This document shows, in pieces, positions 46,501 through 59,029 of a stretch of DNA of 64,000 nt (the first letter of the stretch is position 1; every line of letters starts with the position of its first letter). Both the position numbers and the translations under genes were made by a program. The DNA comes from Paramecium pentaurelia (Eukaryota; Ciliophora; Oligohymenophorea; Peniculida; Parameciidae), in NCBI GenBank assembly GCA_905183005.1, contig CAJJDO010000024.1, positions 125,083 through 189,082 on the forward strand. Reading direction: 5' to 3'. The notes beneath the pieces are model-generated. The model was not told the DNA's origin. It was given only the letters and a program-made list of their open reading frames with translations, and did not search any database.

Positions 46501-49096
46501 CTTATATAGCTATTTTGTGAAGGGCATAATTAAGATCTACAAAATTATATGAGATCACAATTTAATTAGAAAAATTCATATGATTTAGTTTCATAGATTA
46601 TATTATTGCTTTATACATTTCAAATATCTAAGGGTAATTATGAAAGTGTTTTATAATGTTTTGAGACATTGACAGAATTAATATAAGGACCTTGTAAATA
46701 GAATTAATAAACTCTAATAAAAAGCAATTTATTAGAATATGTAGTTTTAATAATATCAGAAGATGAAAAAATCTTTGAGTAATCTAATGAATATTTTAAA
46801 TATGATGGAGAGAAATAGTATCGTATATCTATTCATCCTGGTTAATTGGCAAGACTAAAGTTTAAATGTTTAAATTGTTTGGTTTCTTTATTGGAATGTT
46901 GTGAACCATAGAATTCAGATATAGCCAGATTAGTAAGAGTAATACCTTTAAATGTATTAACAAACAATTTAACAAGAGTATATAAATTATTTAAAAACTT
47001 TGGAGGAACATATAATGAAGAATTATTTTAAAGGGCTGAAATGAAAATTACAAATGAATAACCAGCATAATATTATGAATTTATTATTGAAAATGGCTTT
47101 TTTATTTTACTATTAATGTAATAATTTTTAGACAATTAAAAAGCTAAATAATTATTATATGAAGATACTGAAATGAATGATGTATTGAATGAATTTTCTG
47201 AAAAAAGTAAGGTTGAAGAAAATGCAATAGCCAACATATTTTCAGGTTTAGAAAATATAGCCAAATTGGGAGGAAACTTTATAGGATAGATTGCTTTAAC
47301 TTAAAAATCTGAAGAAGAATAAAAATAAGACAAAGTAATATAAGAAAAATTACTTTAAGAAAAAATTGAATAAAAAAGATTAACTAAAGATGCAATCAGA
47401 TTTTTTAGATAGAATACATGCTCTATTGATATGATAAGAGATTAAAAATTATATACTATTTATTTTCCTAAATTACCAATTTGTAATTTGCCAAAGACTG
47501 CTAGACTAGAATTTCATGATTCAGTCAATAGAACCAGCAGTAAAACTAAATTAACATATTTAATGGAGAGAGCTAATTTTCTAATAAAAGTAATGGTTTA
47601 TGAAGAAAAATTAAATTAAATCTTTGCAAAAAATCCTATATTTGCATTTTTTGCTTCATAAGGGAAATTATGGGAAAATTTGGCTTTTGTGACTACTTTA
47701 GTAATCAATTTCATTGTGCTATTGAGTTATTCATAAGACTTTTATAATGAAGGTGATTAAGGAGTTACAGGAGATTTAATATATGAAAGACTTCAAGATC
47801 CAAGAATATTTGGATATAAATAATCAACATGGACTCCTCTTATGATTTAAGGATTAGGAATAACAATGCTTGTTTTCAGTTCATTAATTGTATTCTTTTT
47901 TTTGGTTAAAAGAGCTCCTCTTAAAGTGGATCATATTTGGGAGGATTATCAAAAATAAAAAAAATTAATTAATACTATATTTGATGTAAGTGTTAGAAGT
48001 ATTAAAAGCTTTTTTATTTTATTGTAGGATCCTGATATATTATATTATTGTATTTATATTATAGCAGGAATAGTAGGTTTAACAGTTCATCCTTTTTTCT
48101 TTGCATTTCATTTAATGGATTTTTTAAAATTGGAATAATTAAAGACTGTATTAGATGCAATATGGGGTCCTAGAGAAGAAATAGGATTAGCATTACTTCT
48201 ATTAGCAGTTATTGAATATTATGTTGGGATATTAGGATTTGTAATATTCTTTAATGATTATCCAATTGTAGATGGTTTAGGTTGTTAATTATAATCAGAT
48301 AATGATAATATAAATTGTGAAAGAGGATGTAGTACAATGTGGTAATGTGTTTTTATGAGTTTCGATTTAACATTTAAATTTACAGGAGCATTGGGTTCAG
48401 GAATAAAGGATTATGATACAATTAATACTTTAACACAAAATTTTGATATGATTAGTAATCCATGGGCTAGAGTTAATTAATCATAAAATGAATATGATGG
48501 AGTAGATCATTCATTTACATCTAATTATGTTAGTCGATTTATATTTGATAATGCTGTGAATATAGTATTAGTGATGATTATGTTAAATATGATTTAAGGT
48601 ATTATAGTAGATACTTTTGGTTCATTAAGAGAAAAACTTTAAGAAAGAATAAAAGATTAGACAATGAAATGTTTTATTTGTGGTATAACAAGAGAGAAGT
48701 TTGAAAAGAATGATGAAGGTGGAGGTGTAGGATTTTAAGAACATATAGAATAAGAACATTATATGTGGAATTACATTTATTATTATGCATATCTAAAACA
48801 TAAGGATGAAAATGATTACAATGGCAATGAATCTTATATAAAGGAAAAAATTGATATGAAAGATATCAGTTGGATGCCTATAAAACGGTAATATATAAAT
48901 ATTCTATTATATTAGAGCAAGGTTTGCTGAAGAAGATATGGATGATCAACAAAAAGGGAATGAAATTCAAGAAGCAATTGAAATTAAAATGAAGGTTATG
49001 AATGATTCACTAGAAAAAATATAAGATAGAATGAAACACATTATTGATAATTTCAATAATTAACCTAAAAGTATGAAAGAAACATTTCATGAATGA
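40541..49096 (+). CDS. Inositol 1,4,5-trisphosphate receptor-type Ca2+ release channel
   Basis: About 2,800 residues, an intracellular Ca2+ channel. N-terminal suppressor-like/MIR region: YTNGFSQQNFNLRSFHQLKG, DYQNCVFRIFPVLNYRAHHD, then MIR-type blocks (FHLVHVSSLKFLALDDNNLE). RIH-type helical domains fill the middle (LPLLIWLICKTFPNPDEKIE). The channel domain near 47660-48650 has several TM segments, including DPDILYYCIYIIAGIVGLTV. The pore loop reads FKFTGALGSGIKD instead of the usual GGGVGD-type filter. The C-terminus matches the IP3R hallmark: LNMIQGIIVDTFGSLREK, CFICGITREKFEKN and EHIEQEHYMWNYIYYYAY, a CxxC...HxxxxH zinc site, then ISWMPIKR. A ~28-nt intron after PIKR leads to RARFAEEDM. 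Paramecium is known to have a large IP3R/RyR-like family (CRC channels). Confidence 0.93.
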
Positions 49097-49121
49097 TTAT
49101 ATATTTTTATATTAATTAATT

Positions 49122-49752
49122 TCAATAATCCTGAATTCCTGTATATTCTGATTATTTAACTTCTTCTTCTCTTAAATCTATGTTTTAATTCTCAAAATAT
49201 TCCTCTTCTATATCTAAATTCATTTATTTTTAATCATCATAATCTCTAAAATTAGATTTAAATGTACTCATTTAAATCAATCTATTCATAATTAATGAAA
49301 TCTTTGTCTAATCCATTAATGAATCTATCATGCATTAAACGTATTAATATATCCTCTTAATCCTCTAAATCTGTATCTTTTATTCTTGCCTCAATCATTA
49401 AATCTAATCTTTATTTAATATATACTTGGATAATCATGATTTGGACCTAATTTATCATACATTTCTTATAAACGAATTTCATATTCTTATTTCTAAATTT
49501 AATCGATTAATATTTCTGATAAATTAAAATTAGAATCTGGTTTTTTGTTCTAATTACGAATATACTATCCGACATAAATAAAATATAATAATGGCTATAA
49601 TCTAAAATTGTAAATTATAGTACATCTCTCATTCTAATTTATTCTTCACTAAAATATTCTTCATTATCTATTAATTCTTATAGCTTTTTAAACCTTCTAT
49701 TTAAAATTGTTTTAGGTATATTTTTTGTTATAGGTATATATTTATTTTACAT
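49122..49752 (-). CDS. CCDC97-like (DUF2052) protein
   Basis: About 185 residues with three introns (29, 22 and 22 nt). Starts MQNKYIPITKNIPKTILNRR. Conserved blocks match CCDC97: ELIDNEEYFSEEQIRMRDPL leading into LLYFIYVGQYIR, then DILIRLMHDRFINGLDKDF, and an acidic end NEDYDDQKQMNLDIEEEYFE. The middle intron-exon joins only make sense when these blocks are assembled. CCDC97 is a conserved nuclear protein linked to the splicing SF3B complex in animals; role here inferred. Its stop is 25 bp beyond the convergent IP3 receptor stop. Confidence 0.78.
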
Positions 49753-50473
49753 CAAATAATTAATATATTTATTTATTTAATTACCTATTTAATAAATCCT
49801 ATATGCTAAGAAAATTCATTTATTAATATTTATCATACTTATATTCAGTCTTAGTAATTATATATATTTTATATTTCATTTTCTAATTAATTAATTAATT
49901 TTGTATTTCTATTAATTAATTAGATTGATAAACTTTTTTTATTTCTATTAAATATATTTGATTGATAAATATGATTTCATAATTTGCTCAATAAGATTAA
50001 CAAGATATTAGAAAAAACAAAGAATTTTATATTTAATAATATATTCAATTTAAGATATTAGTTAAAATTAAAATTATTATTTAACTTAAATATATATTAT
50101 TGTTTTCTAGAGTTTATCAATCATCATTAAATTATAATCTATGTTTTTATCACTTCTATTGTTTTTGTGTTTCAATTTTCATAATAAATTATTTTAGATT
50201 AATCATATTCTCATTTTTAAATCAATCCTAAATATATTTCAAACTCTTATTAAACTTTTAAAAACTAAAAAATTAAGAACTTCATCATCATAATGATATA
50301 CATATATTAAAGGATTCATAATCTAAATTATCAATATAATTTTGTATCTTTCTTCCAAGTAAAAATTTGATTGGTAATTTTAAATAAGTATATAAATAGA
50401 ACTTCATATTTAAATCTCCTTTATTCATTTTAAGTTTATTAAAATTTTTAATAATATATTTTAATAGACTTAC
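49753..50473. other. Intergenic, AT-rich
   Basis: About 720 bp between divergently oriented genes (CCDC97-like and the second DFD kinase), expected to hold both promoters. TTAATTAATTAATT-type direct repeats occur near 49885-49925. No gene supported. Confidence 0.4.
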
Positions 50474-52401
50474 ATGGATTTCTACTACAACTACTCAATA
50501 ATAGAATAAGGATATGCACAGTAGTTTGGAATACAAAATAATGTTAGCCGTATTGTGTCTAAGTTTTCTTAATAGAATTACACTTAATTAGTTTCTATTG
50601 GAATTCCAAAATAAAATATTGATGAGAAAGATCTTTATAGATACAGAATCCTAAAATACTTAAATGTATTACAACCAGAAAAGTATTGTTGCACCCAGGA
50701 TGAACACTTTCTTATCTATTAAAATCTTTATTAACATCTTTTAAATGAATAGAAATTAAAAAACATCATTTAATAAGAAGGATTTAAAATCTTACTCTAA
50801 CTTGTCTTAAGTATAAAATATATTATTATATTAGTATTTGCTGAATTTTAGAGAAGAAAATTTTATTGGCCACTTAATTCTATTAATCAAATTTATTTTA
50901 TTGATGGCATAATTTATATTTCATTATTGGAATATGATTTTACCAAATTTAATTAACCATTAAATTATTTAGATAACTTCTGGAAATTTTTCACCTAATA
51001 TTTCATTCATGAATAAAAATTTTAAGAAATGGCATATTTAAAGAATTAATAAAGTTTTGATTAGATACTTGAATATTTGTTTATAAAAAATGGTAATATT
51101 CATTAATAAAGTGGATTGGATCCAAAATATGAAAAAGTATTACAATATCTGTTGAAAATTGATAAATTGGATTAACTATATTAAGGAAATTGTGTTGTCA
51201 AATAATTTAAGAAAAATGAAGTCTTTTCTATTTATCCTAATTTAACTGATGATATTGTATATAAATCAACTGAAATTAGAAGTAATGAGGATTCTTAAAA
51301 ATCTATCTTATAATAAATTTAGAGAGACATTGAATTAATGGAGTTGTTCTCAAATAATGAAAATGTAGCAACCTGCTTTGCATATATTAGAATTTAATAA
51401 TATGCATTTTTACTATTTAGGAAATTTTTTGGAACATTAGCAAATCAATTTAAGACTTGGCCAAAAAGAGACTAAACTGAAGAATAAATAAGAAAAGATG
51501 TATATGTTATTGCATCAAGAACTGCAGATTGTATAATATTTTTTTTAAAATAGCATTAAAAATTCTGCATGAAAAATAAGTAATTCATAGAGATCTAAAA
51601 CCTGAGAATGTATTTATTGACAATGAAAATTTATCTCATTCCGTTAGTTATGTTGCTGATTTTGACTGTTCTAAGTAAATTTAAGGAGAAATCAATGTCA
51701 CATAAACCAATGTAGATAGCTCTTATACTCAAAACTATGATCCCCCAGAAACATATTAATCTTTTAAATATGATATATTCTAATTAGGTTTAATTTTTTT
51801 AACTATTGCAAATAAAGGAAAATATATTGGTGATTATAAAATAGGACCAAGACATTTAAAAGATGATTAATTTGTTTAATATTATAGTTAAGAGGCTATC
51901 TAAAGAAGTTTATAATCTACTAATTATGATATCAATTTCATCAATATTATTGCTTAATGCCTGCACAGAGATCCAAATAGAAGACCTGATATTGGAACTA
52001 TTTGTAATTTATTAGGACAATTCAAAAACAATGAGAAAATGAAAATAATTAGAAAAAGTATAATTAAGTAATAAGATTAAACAAATGAATAATAATAATC
52101 AATCTAAAAAAATGATTAAAATTAATAATCAAACCATTAAATATAAAGGTCTAATACTATTACTATAATGTAAAGTACAAATAATTAAGCATTTTAAGAA
52201 TAATAATTAACATCAACTAATTATCAACAATATTAAAGAATACAAACCAACTATTAAAATCCTTTGGATTTAAACTCCCCATAATAAATAAACAATTTAT
52301 AATAAAGTTAATTTCAACCATTATAATAATCTTAATCTACTAGAAATTTAAATTTACACTAGAGCAGCAACAGTAGAATAAAATTTTTGCCCAATAATTG
52401 A
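50474..52401 (+). CDS. Second DFD-motif protein kinase (paralogue of 34146-35855)
   Basis: About 630 residues. The N-terminal region is unlike known domains but shares a block with the first DFD kinase (YFIDGIIYISLLEYDF here, YYIDGILKVIIIDYKY there). A weak N-lobe with ELMELFSNNENVATCFAYIR precedes the C-lobe: HEKQVIHRDLKPENVFIDNE, SYVADFDCSKQIQGE (DFD for DFG), YDPPETYQSFKYDIFQLGLI and CLHRDPNRRPDIGTICNLLG. A 23-nt intron just before ALKILHEK is required. The C-terminal tail is Gln/Asn-rich and low-complexity. The layout is loosely IRE1-like but without an RNase domain. Two such genes in 18 kb suggest an expanded ciliate kinase group. Confidence 0.82.
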
Positions 52402-52829
52402 TTCTATTATTTTTATTTTTAATATATATTTATATTAAATTCTTAAATATAATATTAAATTTGAAGTAAAAGTGATAGTTAAAATCAAATTACAAATGTA
52501 TATTAAATTTATTTAGATTACAATTAAATTAAATAAAAAAAAGAAAAATATTATAAGAATTATCAAAGCATAGAGAATTTAAATTAAAGTATTCCTCATT
52601 CAAATTTTATATTGATTTTTTAATTACTATAGATGATATTATCATTCTAGAATACATAAATAGATTAAATTCAATTTTAGATATTTAAAATTAATTATCT
52701 AAATTCTTTCTAATTTTATTTCTCCTTACTATTATATTCACAATTTACTATCTAAAATTTAAATTGATTGAATGGATTATCAATATATGAGATAATATAC
52801 ATTTATTAATTCATAAATTTTAATTATTG
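52402..52829. other. Intergenic, AT-rich
   Basis: About 430 bp between two plus-strand genes, no coding signal. Confidence 0.45.
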
Positions 52830-53351
52830 ATGAGTGATCAATTTGATGATGATGATTTTGTGGATGGAGAAGAAATCTAAAATAATAATCCAAGCAATTA
52901 AGTATAAATTAACACTGATCAATAAATTCAATCTAAAAAAGTTGAGGAAATGGATGATGATGATGAAGAATAAATAATTATTACAGATGATAATTAACCA
53001 ATTCAAATATAATAAAATATTTAAAATGATGAAATTCAAGTACAATTCATTGAGCAAACTTAAAACCAAGAATATCAGAGTTCAAAGAGTATTGAAAATT
53101 AATAAATTATTGAATAATAATAGGAAAATCATTTAGAAGAAATTATTTAAAATTCTGAGATAGAATAACAAATAATAGCCAAAAATAATGATATTTAATA
53201 ATAAAGTATACATGGAGAAGAAAATGAATAATAAAATGAAGATGAAGATTTTGAGGAAGGAGAAGAAATATAAATTTAGAACACAGAAGAAAATATTATA
53301 AAAATATAAGAGTAAATTAATTAGATTGAAGATAATTAAGTAGAATAAGTA

Positions 53352-53406
<55 letters not shown>

Positions 53407-54304
53407 TAAATCATAATAGCGATACAGAATCAGAAGAAGAAATTATTGTATTAGATAAAGAGGATAAATTAGTTGAAGAAGAACAATAAAAAATTGATGA
53501 AGATGACTTTGTGAGTGGAGAAGAGATTGAAATATAAAATGATAATTAAGAAGTTAAATAAATATAAAATAATGATGATGATGATGATGAATTTGAAGAA
53601 GGTGAAGTAATTGAAGAATAAGAGGATAATACAACTCAAATTAAGGAGGAAAATGATTAAACTAATAATCTAAATTAGGTAAATTATTATTCAATATTTA
53701 GAGAGTGTCTTCTGTTAATAAATAATAAATTGATCATTTATACAATGAATTATGTTAAGGATTTTAATGTCCTCTCTAAAAGAATTTCGATTTAGATTCA
53801 GTGTAATAATTTTTGATTTTTAATAGGCCTGCTTTATAATTTAGTTCAATTGAAACTGCTTTAGATAAAAATAGTGTGAATTATCTTCTTGAAAGAGAGT
53901 AATATAAAATAATATAAAAGATTATAGCATGGACAAGTCTAGAAAGATTTCAATAGTATGACAACTCCATCTAAAATCAATATTAATGAAATAGGAGTAT
54001 CATAAGAATTAAAGAATGCATTCCTTGATTAAATTAAACTCTATACATTAATATGGACCAAGTATTAACCATACATTTAGTATTTATAATTTTAATGATT
54101 AGAATGTCTGACCAATATAATTTTGTAATTGAATACCCAATGTTTGAATATGTAGATGTATCTTCAGACAAGTCTCCAGTTCCAAGAGGTGGAACTTCTC
54201 AATTTTAATTAAATGATATAGGAAGACCAGGATTGTAAGAGATATTAGATTTAATTCCTGATTATTCTAAACTGTTAGAACAGACTTTCTCAAATGAAAC
54301 ATGA
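52830..54304 (+). CDS. Acidic, Gln-rich protein with four D-F-x2-GEE-I repeats
   Basis: About 468 residues. The first 270 residues are dominated by Glu, Asp and Gln, with four related motifs: DDDFVDGEEI, DEDFEEGEEI, DEDDFVSGEEI and DDDEFEEGEVI. Between them is a polyQ run encoded by TAA repeats near 53355-53407. The C-terminal part looks folded: VNKQQIDHLYNELCQGFQCP, SIETALDKNSVNYLLERE, MTTPSKINI, then YNFVIEYPMFEYVDVSSDKS, GRPGLQEILDLIPDYSKLLE and a TGA. Introns of 23, 22 and 23 nt fit. No family recognised; the acidic repeats suggest a nuclear or histone-binding role, which is speculation. Confidence 0.68.
53355..53407 (+). repeat. (TAA)n tract encoding polyglutamine
   Basis: Pure TAA triplets, about 17 units, in frame with the acidic protein gene and read as Gln. 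In the standard code it would look like a string of stops. Confidence 0.9.
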
Positions 54305-54355
54305 AAGTTGTTTATATATATAAAAATATTTTAGTTTTTAATTAAAAATAAATTA

Positions 54356-55429
54356 ATGGATTAGCATAAACTATAATTCAAAGAAGATCAAATAATGAAA
54401 GTATATTTAATTTACGATAAAGTGTAGCCTTTTAAATAAGAAAGATTTAATATTAAATAATTTTAAAGAGATTTAGAAATTAATATTCTGTCAAAAACAG
54501 ATGAGAAAATAGTATTTGAGATAATAAATATTGATGCTCCAATAGCTAATTCTTTAAGAAGAATAATGATTGCTGAAGTAAATTCTTATGTAAACAAAGA
54601 TCCCTACAATGGCAATTCATAAAGTTTAAGTAATCCAAAACACCAGTGTAATACCAGATGAAGTATTAGCTCATAGATTAGGGTAATTAAATAGAAAAAA
54701 TATTAGATTAATACCTATAATTGCAGATCCTTTATAATTTATTGAAAAAGATGATTAAGAAGAATATAATGAATTGAATTCAATAGATTTTACATTAGTT
54801 GCAAAATGTGAGAAAAAACCAAATAGCAAATAGGATGACCCTATAGAATAATAATATACAAATACAACAGTATATTCTAGCAGTTTAATTTGGTAACCAA
54901 AAGGACAATAAGCTAAATTATTTTCTGCTAATCCAATTCGTCCAGTTCATTCAAATATTATTATTGCTAAATTGAGGGAAAATTAAGAACTCAACTTAAG
55001 ATTAATTTGTGAGAAAGGATTAGGTAAAAGGCATGCAAAATGGTATCTTATAAAATTAATTTTTAGGTCTCCTGTATGCACTGCCTTCTATAAATTAATG
55101 CCATCAATTACTATTAAAAATTAATTAGATAATAAAAGATAAGAGAAGTTGGCATCCATATGTCCTATGAAAGTATTTGGAATAAAAGGAAATTAAATAA
55201 AAGTTGTGAATCCAAGAAATTGCACTACTTGTAGAGAATGTATAAGAGAAGCCAATGGATTTGACAAAGATGTTGAATTAAATAAAATAGATAATCATTT
55301 TATTTGTAATCATCATAGATTTTAAGTGTAGTCTCTATTGAAAGTGTAGGATAATATGAAGCTAAAGAAATAATGTTATAAGCTATCGATGTTTTCAGAT
55401 CAAAAGTATAATTGTATATTAAAGAATGA
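54356..55429 (+). CDS. POLR1C: RNA polymerase I/III subunit AC40 (RPAC1)
   Basis: About 325 residues, the alpha-like subunit shared by RNA polymerases I and III. Key blocks: DAPIANSLRRIMIAE, IPTMAIHKVQVIQNTSVIPD, DEVLAHRLG then LIPIIADP, GLGKRHAKWSPVCTAFYKLM, NPRNCTTCRECIREANGF and a C-terminal HFIFSIESVGQYEAKEIML. Each block straddles or abuts one of four introns (22, 24, 24 and 26 nt), and splicing reproduces the expected family sequence. The Cys pair in NCTTCRECIRE is in the region of the ferredoxin-like insert. Stop TGA follows LYIKE. It pairs with AC19 in the assembly platform of the polymerases. Confidence 0.93.
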
Positions 55430-56387
55430 TTTTTTATATTCATTAATATTAATTTATTTATTCACATAATTAATTGTGAATTTTTAGTTTATTAAAATAA
55501 AATTTAATATCTATGTATATAAATATTTTAGATTCTGATATTCAAATTTTAAATTCTATATTATGGATATATCATTAGAAATAAGAAACTGAAATTCTAA
55601 TATATTTTAATATTAATAAGTTGTTCCTCAATCATTACTTTAACATAAAAAGAAATACTTAACATTCACTTCCTTTCATTATCTTTTTATTTTTATTATA
55701 TCAAATATGAATTCTTGAGATTTTAAAGGATCCACTTAAAGTAATCTTGATTTTATATAAAAAATCAATGATTTAGTAGATTATTTTTTATTTATGTTTA
55801 CTTGAAAATATTTTTATAATGAAATCTTTAATATTTAGAGACATTAACTACTTTTTTGGGGAATTAAATAGGGGTACTAAAAATATAAAACAATATATTA
55901 ATAAAAATATTGCACATTTGATATCCCTAATTAAGTTTACCGAAGGTTATTCTATCCAAAAACTATTTAAAATTTATTTGTAAAATTAAGTCGGTTACAA
56001 AAAATCTTTATTCATAATGATTTATATTAAGTCGCTTGTTTACAAAAATAATTCATACTCCAATATTAATTATAATATACAGCTATGATATAAATTCTTT
56101 ATTATGATAGAACTCACTTACATATTTAAATAATATTTGGAGAATCCATTAATTAATTATTTGATAAGTCAAATAATATAATCAAATACTTTGATTGTGT
56201 CTTACTCTCCATTAAAATTATTTACTACTTTATAAATTTAACACTTATAATCTTATTCATTAAATAATTAAAATGATCAATTAGAATTCTAGTACTTTAT
56301 AGTATTGATATTTCTAACTAATGTTCTTTTAGTATTAAAGATTTATTGCGTTTATTGGGCTCATTTTCATTTAATATAAATTAAAAA
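55430..56387. other. Intergenic, AT-rich
   Basis: About 960 bp with no supported gene between the RPAC1 and kinase genes. Confidence 0.4.
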
Positions 56388-57848
56388 ATGTAAGATTTTA
56401 ATAATAATAAATTGAAATTTATGAGTTAAGACAAAAAGTTCTATTTTGATTTTACATCCCCTTTTGAATTGGAGAGACAAATTGAGATTTTTCCAAAATC
56501 CCTCAAAGAGTAGTTCTTTATTCCAAAAAATGACAAGTTTAAAACGAAGATCCTTGTTCTTTAGAGGAATTATCTTATCATATAAAATGAGAAAGTATCA
56601 TATAAAACTAATATCTAGCACACTTTCTAAAAATATTTTAACATAACTAATGCTTTTTTAGAGATTGTTAATCATCCTAAAATGGGACTTGGGGTATCTC
56701 TAACTAAAAATGGAGTAAACTTTAGGTTTTATGGACTTGTTGAATAATGGTTTGTTTACATGAAAAAATGGTGTATCTAGTCTCATTTTTCTAATGAATA
56801 TAGCATAATTAGTTTAATTGGCAAAGGGGGTTTTGCTAAAGTACTATAACTTAAACATTTTAAGGTTTTTAAAATTCAAAGAATTAGCGATAGAAAAGAA
56901 TTAGCTGTGAAAGTGTTTGATAAAACGATATTGTAATGCAAAGATAAGTTAGCTCTTTTAAAAGAAATTGAACTTTTACGACTGATGAATCATAAAAATG
57001 TTGTCAGTATTTAAGAAATTTATGAAAACGACTATTACATCTATTTAGTCCAAGAATTATATTAAGGAGGAGAATTGCATAAGGAAGTAATGAAAAACAA
57101 AACATTCACAGAGAGAAAAGCATTTATAATAATTTAATAAGTTGTTGAGGCATTACATTATGTTCATTTTCATGGCATACTTCATAGAGACATTAAACCT
57201 GAAAATATAATTTTGAGAGAAGAAGGAATAATTGATTAGGTTATCCTGGCAGATTTTGGATTGGCAGATTATTACAGAAAAGATTGTAAATACATGTTTA
57301 CTAGATGTGGAACACCAGGTTATGTTGCTCCAGAATTATTATAAGATAAAATTTATGATCATAAAGTTGATGTATATAGTTGTGGTATACTCTTATATTA
57401 TCTTCTTGTTGGAAAGGGACCTTTTGATTCTAATAATTATGATACAACGGTGAAGGCAAATTAGAATGGTCATGTAGATATGACTTAATTCAGTTTTACC
57501 AATGAGTGCCTTGATCTTTTAAGAGGTATGTTGGATCCAAACCCTCAAAATAGATTCACTCTTGATCAAGTTAAGCTAAGCCCTTTCTTTAAAAAACACA
57601 ATTTTGCTAATCATCCAATAAGTCATTAAATAAGTTTAGAAAGCCTAAAAAATAAATCAGATTTATAGACACATTCTCTATAATTATCACCATAAAGATA
57701 TAAATAAGATTTAAAAAGAAGATTTGCCTAATATGCTTCTCCTTTATAATCACCCTTGAGACTCAATTCCCCAAATTCATCTCCACTCACAGATTCTTAA
57801 TCTTAACATCAAAGTCCTAATTTATAGAGAGTACCTATTTAGATATGA
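56388..57848 (+). CDS. Ser/Thr protein kinase with N-terminal PH-like domain (CaMK-like)
   Basis: About 478 residues. Residues ~40-140 look like a PH-like fold (FFIPKNDKFKTKILVLQRNY ... NFRFYGLVEQWFVYMKKWC). The kinase domain is complete: glycine loop LIGKGGFAKVFKI (after removal of a 24-nt intron between FAK and VFK), ELAVKVFDK with the ATP-binding Lys, EIELLRLMNHKNVV, LHRDIKPENIIL, LADFGLADYY, CGTPGYVAPELL and YSCGILLYYLLVGKGPFDS. The C-terminal tail is Ser/Gln/Pro-rich. No EF hands, so it is not a CDPK. The PH-like domain suggests phosphoinositide recruitment. Family type resembles the many CaMK-group kinases of ciliates. Confidence 0.88.
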
Positions 57849-57889
57849 GATTAATTATAAAGAATCTAGTTAATTTTTATAAATTAATA

Positions 57890-58249
57890 ATGTACAATCT
57901 CATTTTTGATAATTAATCTTAGGGTTACTAGTTACCTCGAAAATAAACAATAAGTAAAGTTATATTTTATATAAGTTCAAAAAAGGTTGATTGTTAATCA
58001 TTTAATCATACTTATATTACAGAAAGCAATCTTATTCAAGTACAATTTAATTAATTATAAGTCTATAAAACCAGAGATATACTTATTTAGAAAAAATTAT
58101 AAAGTATACCATCACATGGAAGAATTCTAAGAAGATTAAGGATAATATAATAAAAATTTAATACTAACTAGGTTAATATATTTAATTTATAAATTTTTAA
58201 TCTACACATACTCAGTCATTCTAATAAATTATACAATTTGGTATTGTGA
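57890..58249 (+). CDS. Possible small hypothetical protein
   Basis: A 119-codon frame with ciliate code: MYNLIFDNQSQGYQLPRKQT, TISKVIFYISSKKVDCQSFN, then Gln-rich helical sequence (IPSHGRILRRLRIIQQKFN) to TGA 58247-58249. Composition is coding-like, but openness of this length is possible by chance. It could also be part of a gene with the next frame if an unusually long intron exists. No family recognised. Confidence 0.35.
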
Positions 58250-58310
58250 CTTTAAACTCAATATTAAAACAATATAAACTTAAATATCATTCTAAATTAT
58301 TAGAAGAATT

Positions 58311-58592
58311 ATGAATAAAGGCTCTAAAAAACAATATTATTTATATTAATCTGTATAATTATCTCCATAACTTCTTAATAAAATCAATGAATTATAAAAA
58401 AAAGAAAAAGAAAATGAAGGAGCCTTAAAACTGCTAATGCAAACTTTTTCTCATTTATGCCAATAAAATTCATCAATTTATAATTTAATTAGAATAAAAG
58501 AAATTATTAAAGAAACTGCTTCATTATATATTTATTATAAATAATCTGATATATTTATTTAAAATATTATTATTCATGGAAATTTTTTATGA
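58311..58592 (+). CDS. Possible small hypothetical protein, overlapping NUDIX gene end
   Basis: A 93-codon frame: MNKGSKKQYYLYQSVQLSPQ, LLNKINELQKKEKENEGALK, LLMQTFSHLCQQNSSIYNLI and onward to TGA at 58590. The charged coiled-coil middle looks real, but independent support is lacking. The last 19 bp overlap the 3' end of the opposite-strand NUDIX gene. Confidence 0.38.
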
Positions 58593-59005
58593 GCTTATTC
58601 TAAGATTTCATAATGATCAAATGCAAATGCCTCCTTACCCAATTTAAGCATTTCTTCAACACTAACCCATTATGCAGTTTTAGCATCATCTGCTGCCACA
58701 GGTTCAGCATCATTTGGGACTTCAATTTTATAAACTATAGAAACATAATGTCCTCTTGGATCTCTATCTGGAGATCCTTTTACATCAATCAAATCAACAC
58801 TTAGCCCTAATATTCCAGTTTCTTCATTAAGTTCCCTTAAACAACATTAAATTGGATCTTCTCCATAATCTAAATGTCCTCCTGGAAAAGCGTATTTTCC
58901 TAAAAATGGTTCACGTCCTCTTGTTATTAATAAAACTTTTTTGACATCATTTTCAAGTTTTCTAAAACAAACTGCATCACATGCTAATTAAGGTCTTTAT
59001 TTCAT
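58574..59005 (-). CDS. NUDIX hydrolase (MutT/NUDT15-like)
   Basis: 143 residues in one exon. The complete Nudix box G-x5-E-x7-REUxEExGU is present: GGHLDYGEDPIQC followed by CLRELNEETGIL. The surrounding sequence fits small MutT-like sanitising hydrolases: CDAVCFRKLENDVKKVLLIT, LGKYAFPGG, DPRGHYVSIVYKIEV and AQWVSVEEMLKLG. The PFLGKYAFPGGHLDYGE and later DPRGHYV patterns resemble NUDT15-type nucleotide pyrophosphatases, which hydrolyse (oxidised) nucleoside triphosphates; substrate is inferred. The start lies 24 bp from the stop of the next minus-strand gene. Confidence 0.92.
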
Positions 59006-59029
59006 TAAAATAAAAATATTTATAGAAAA

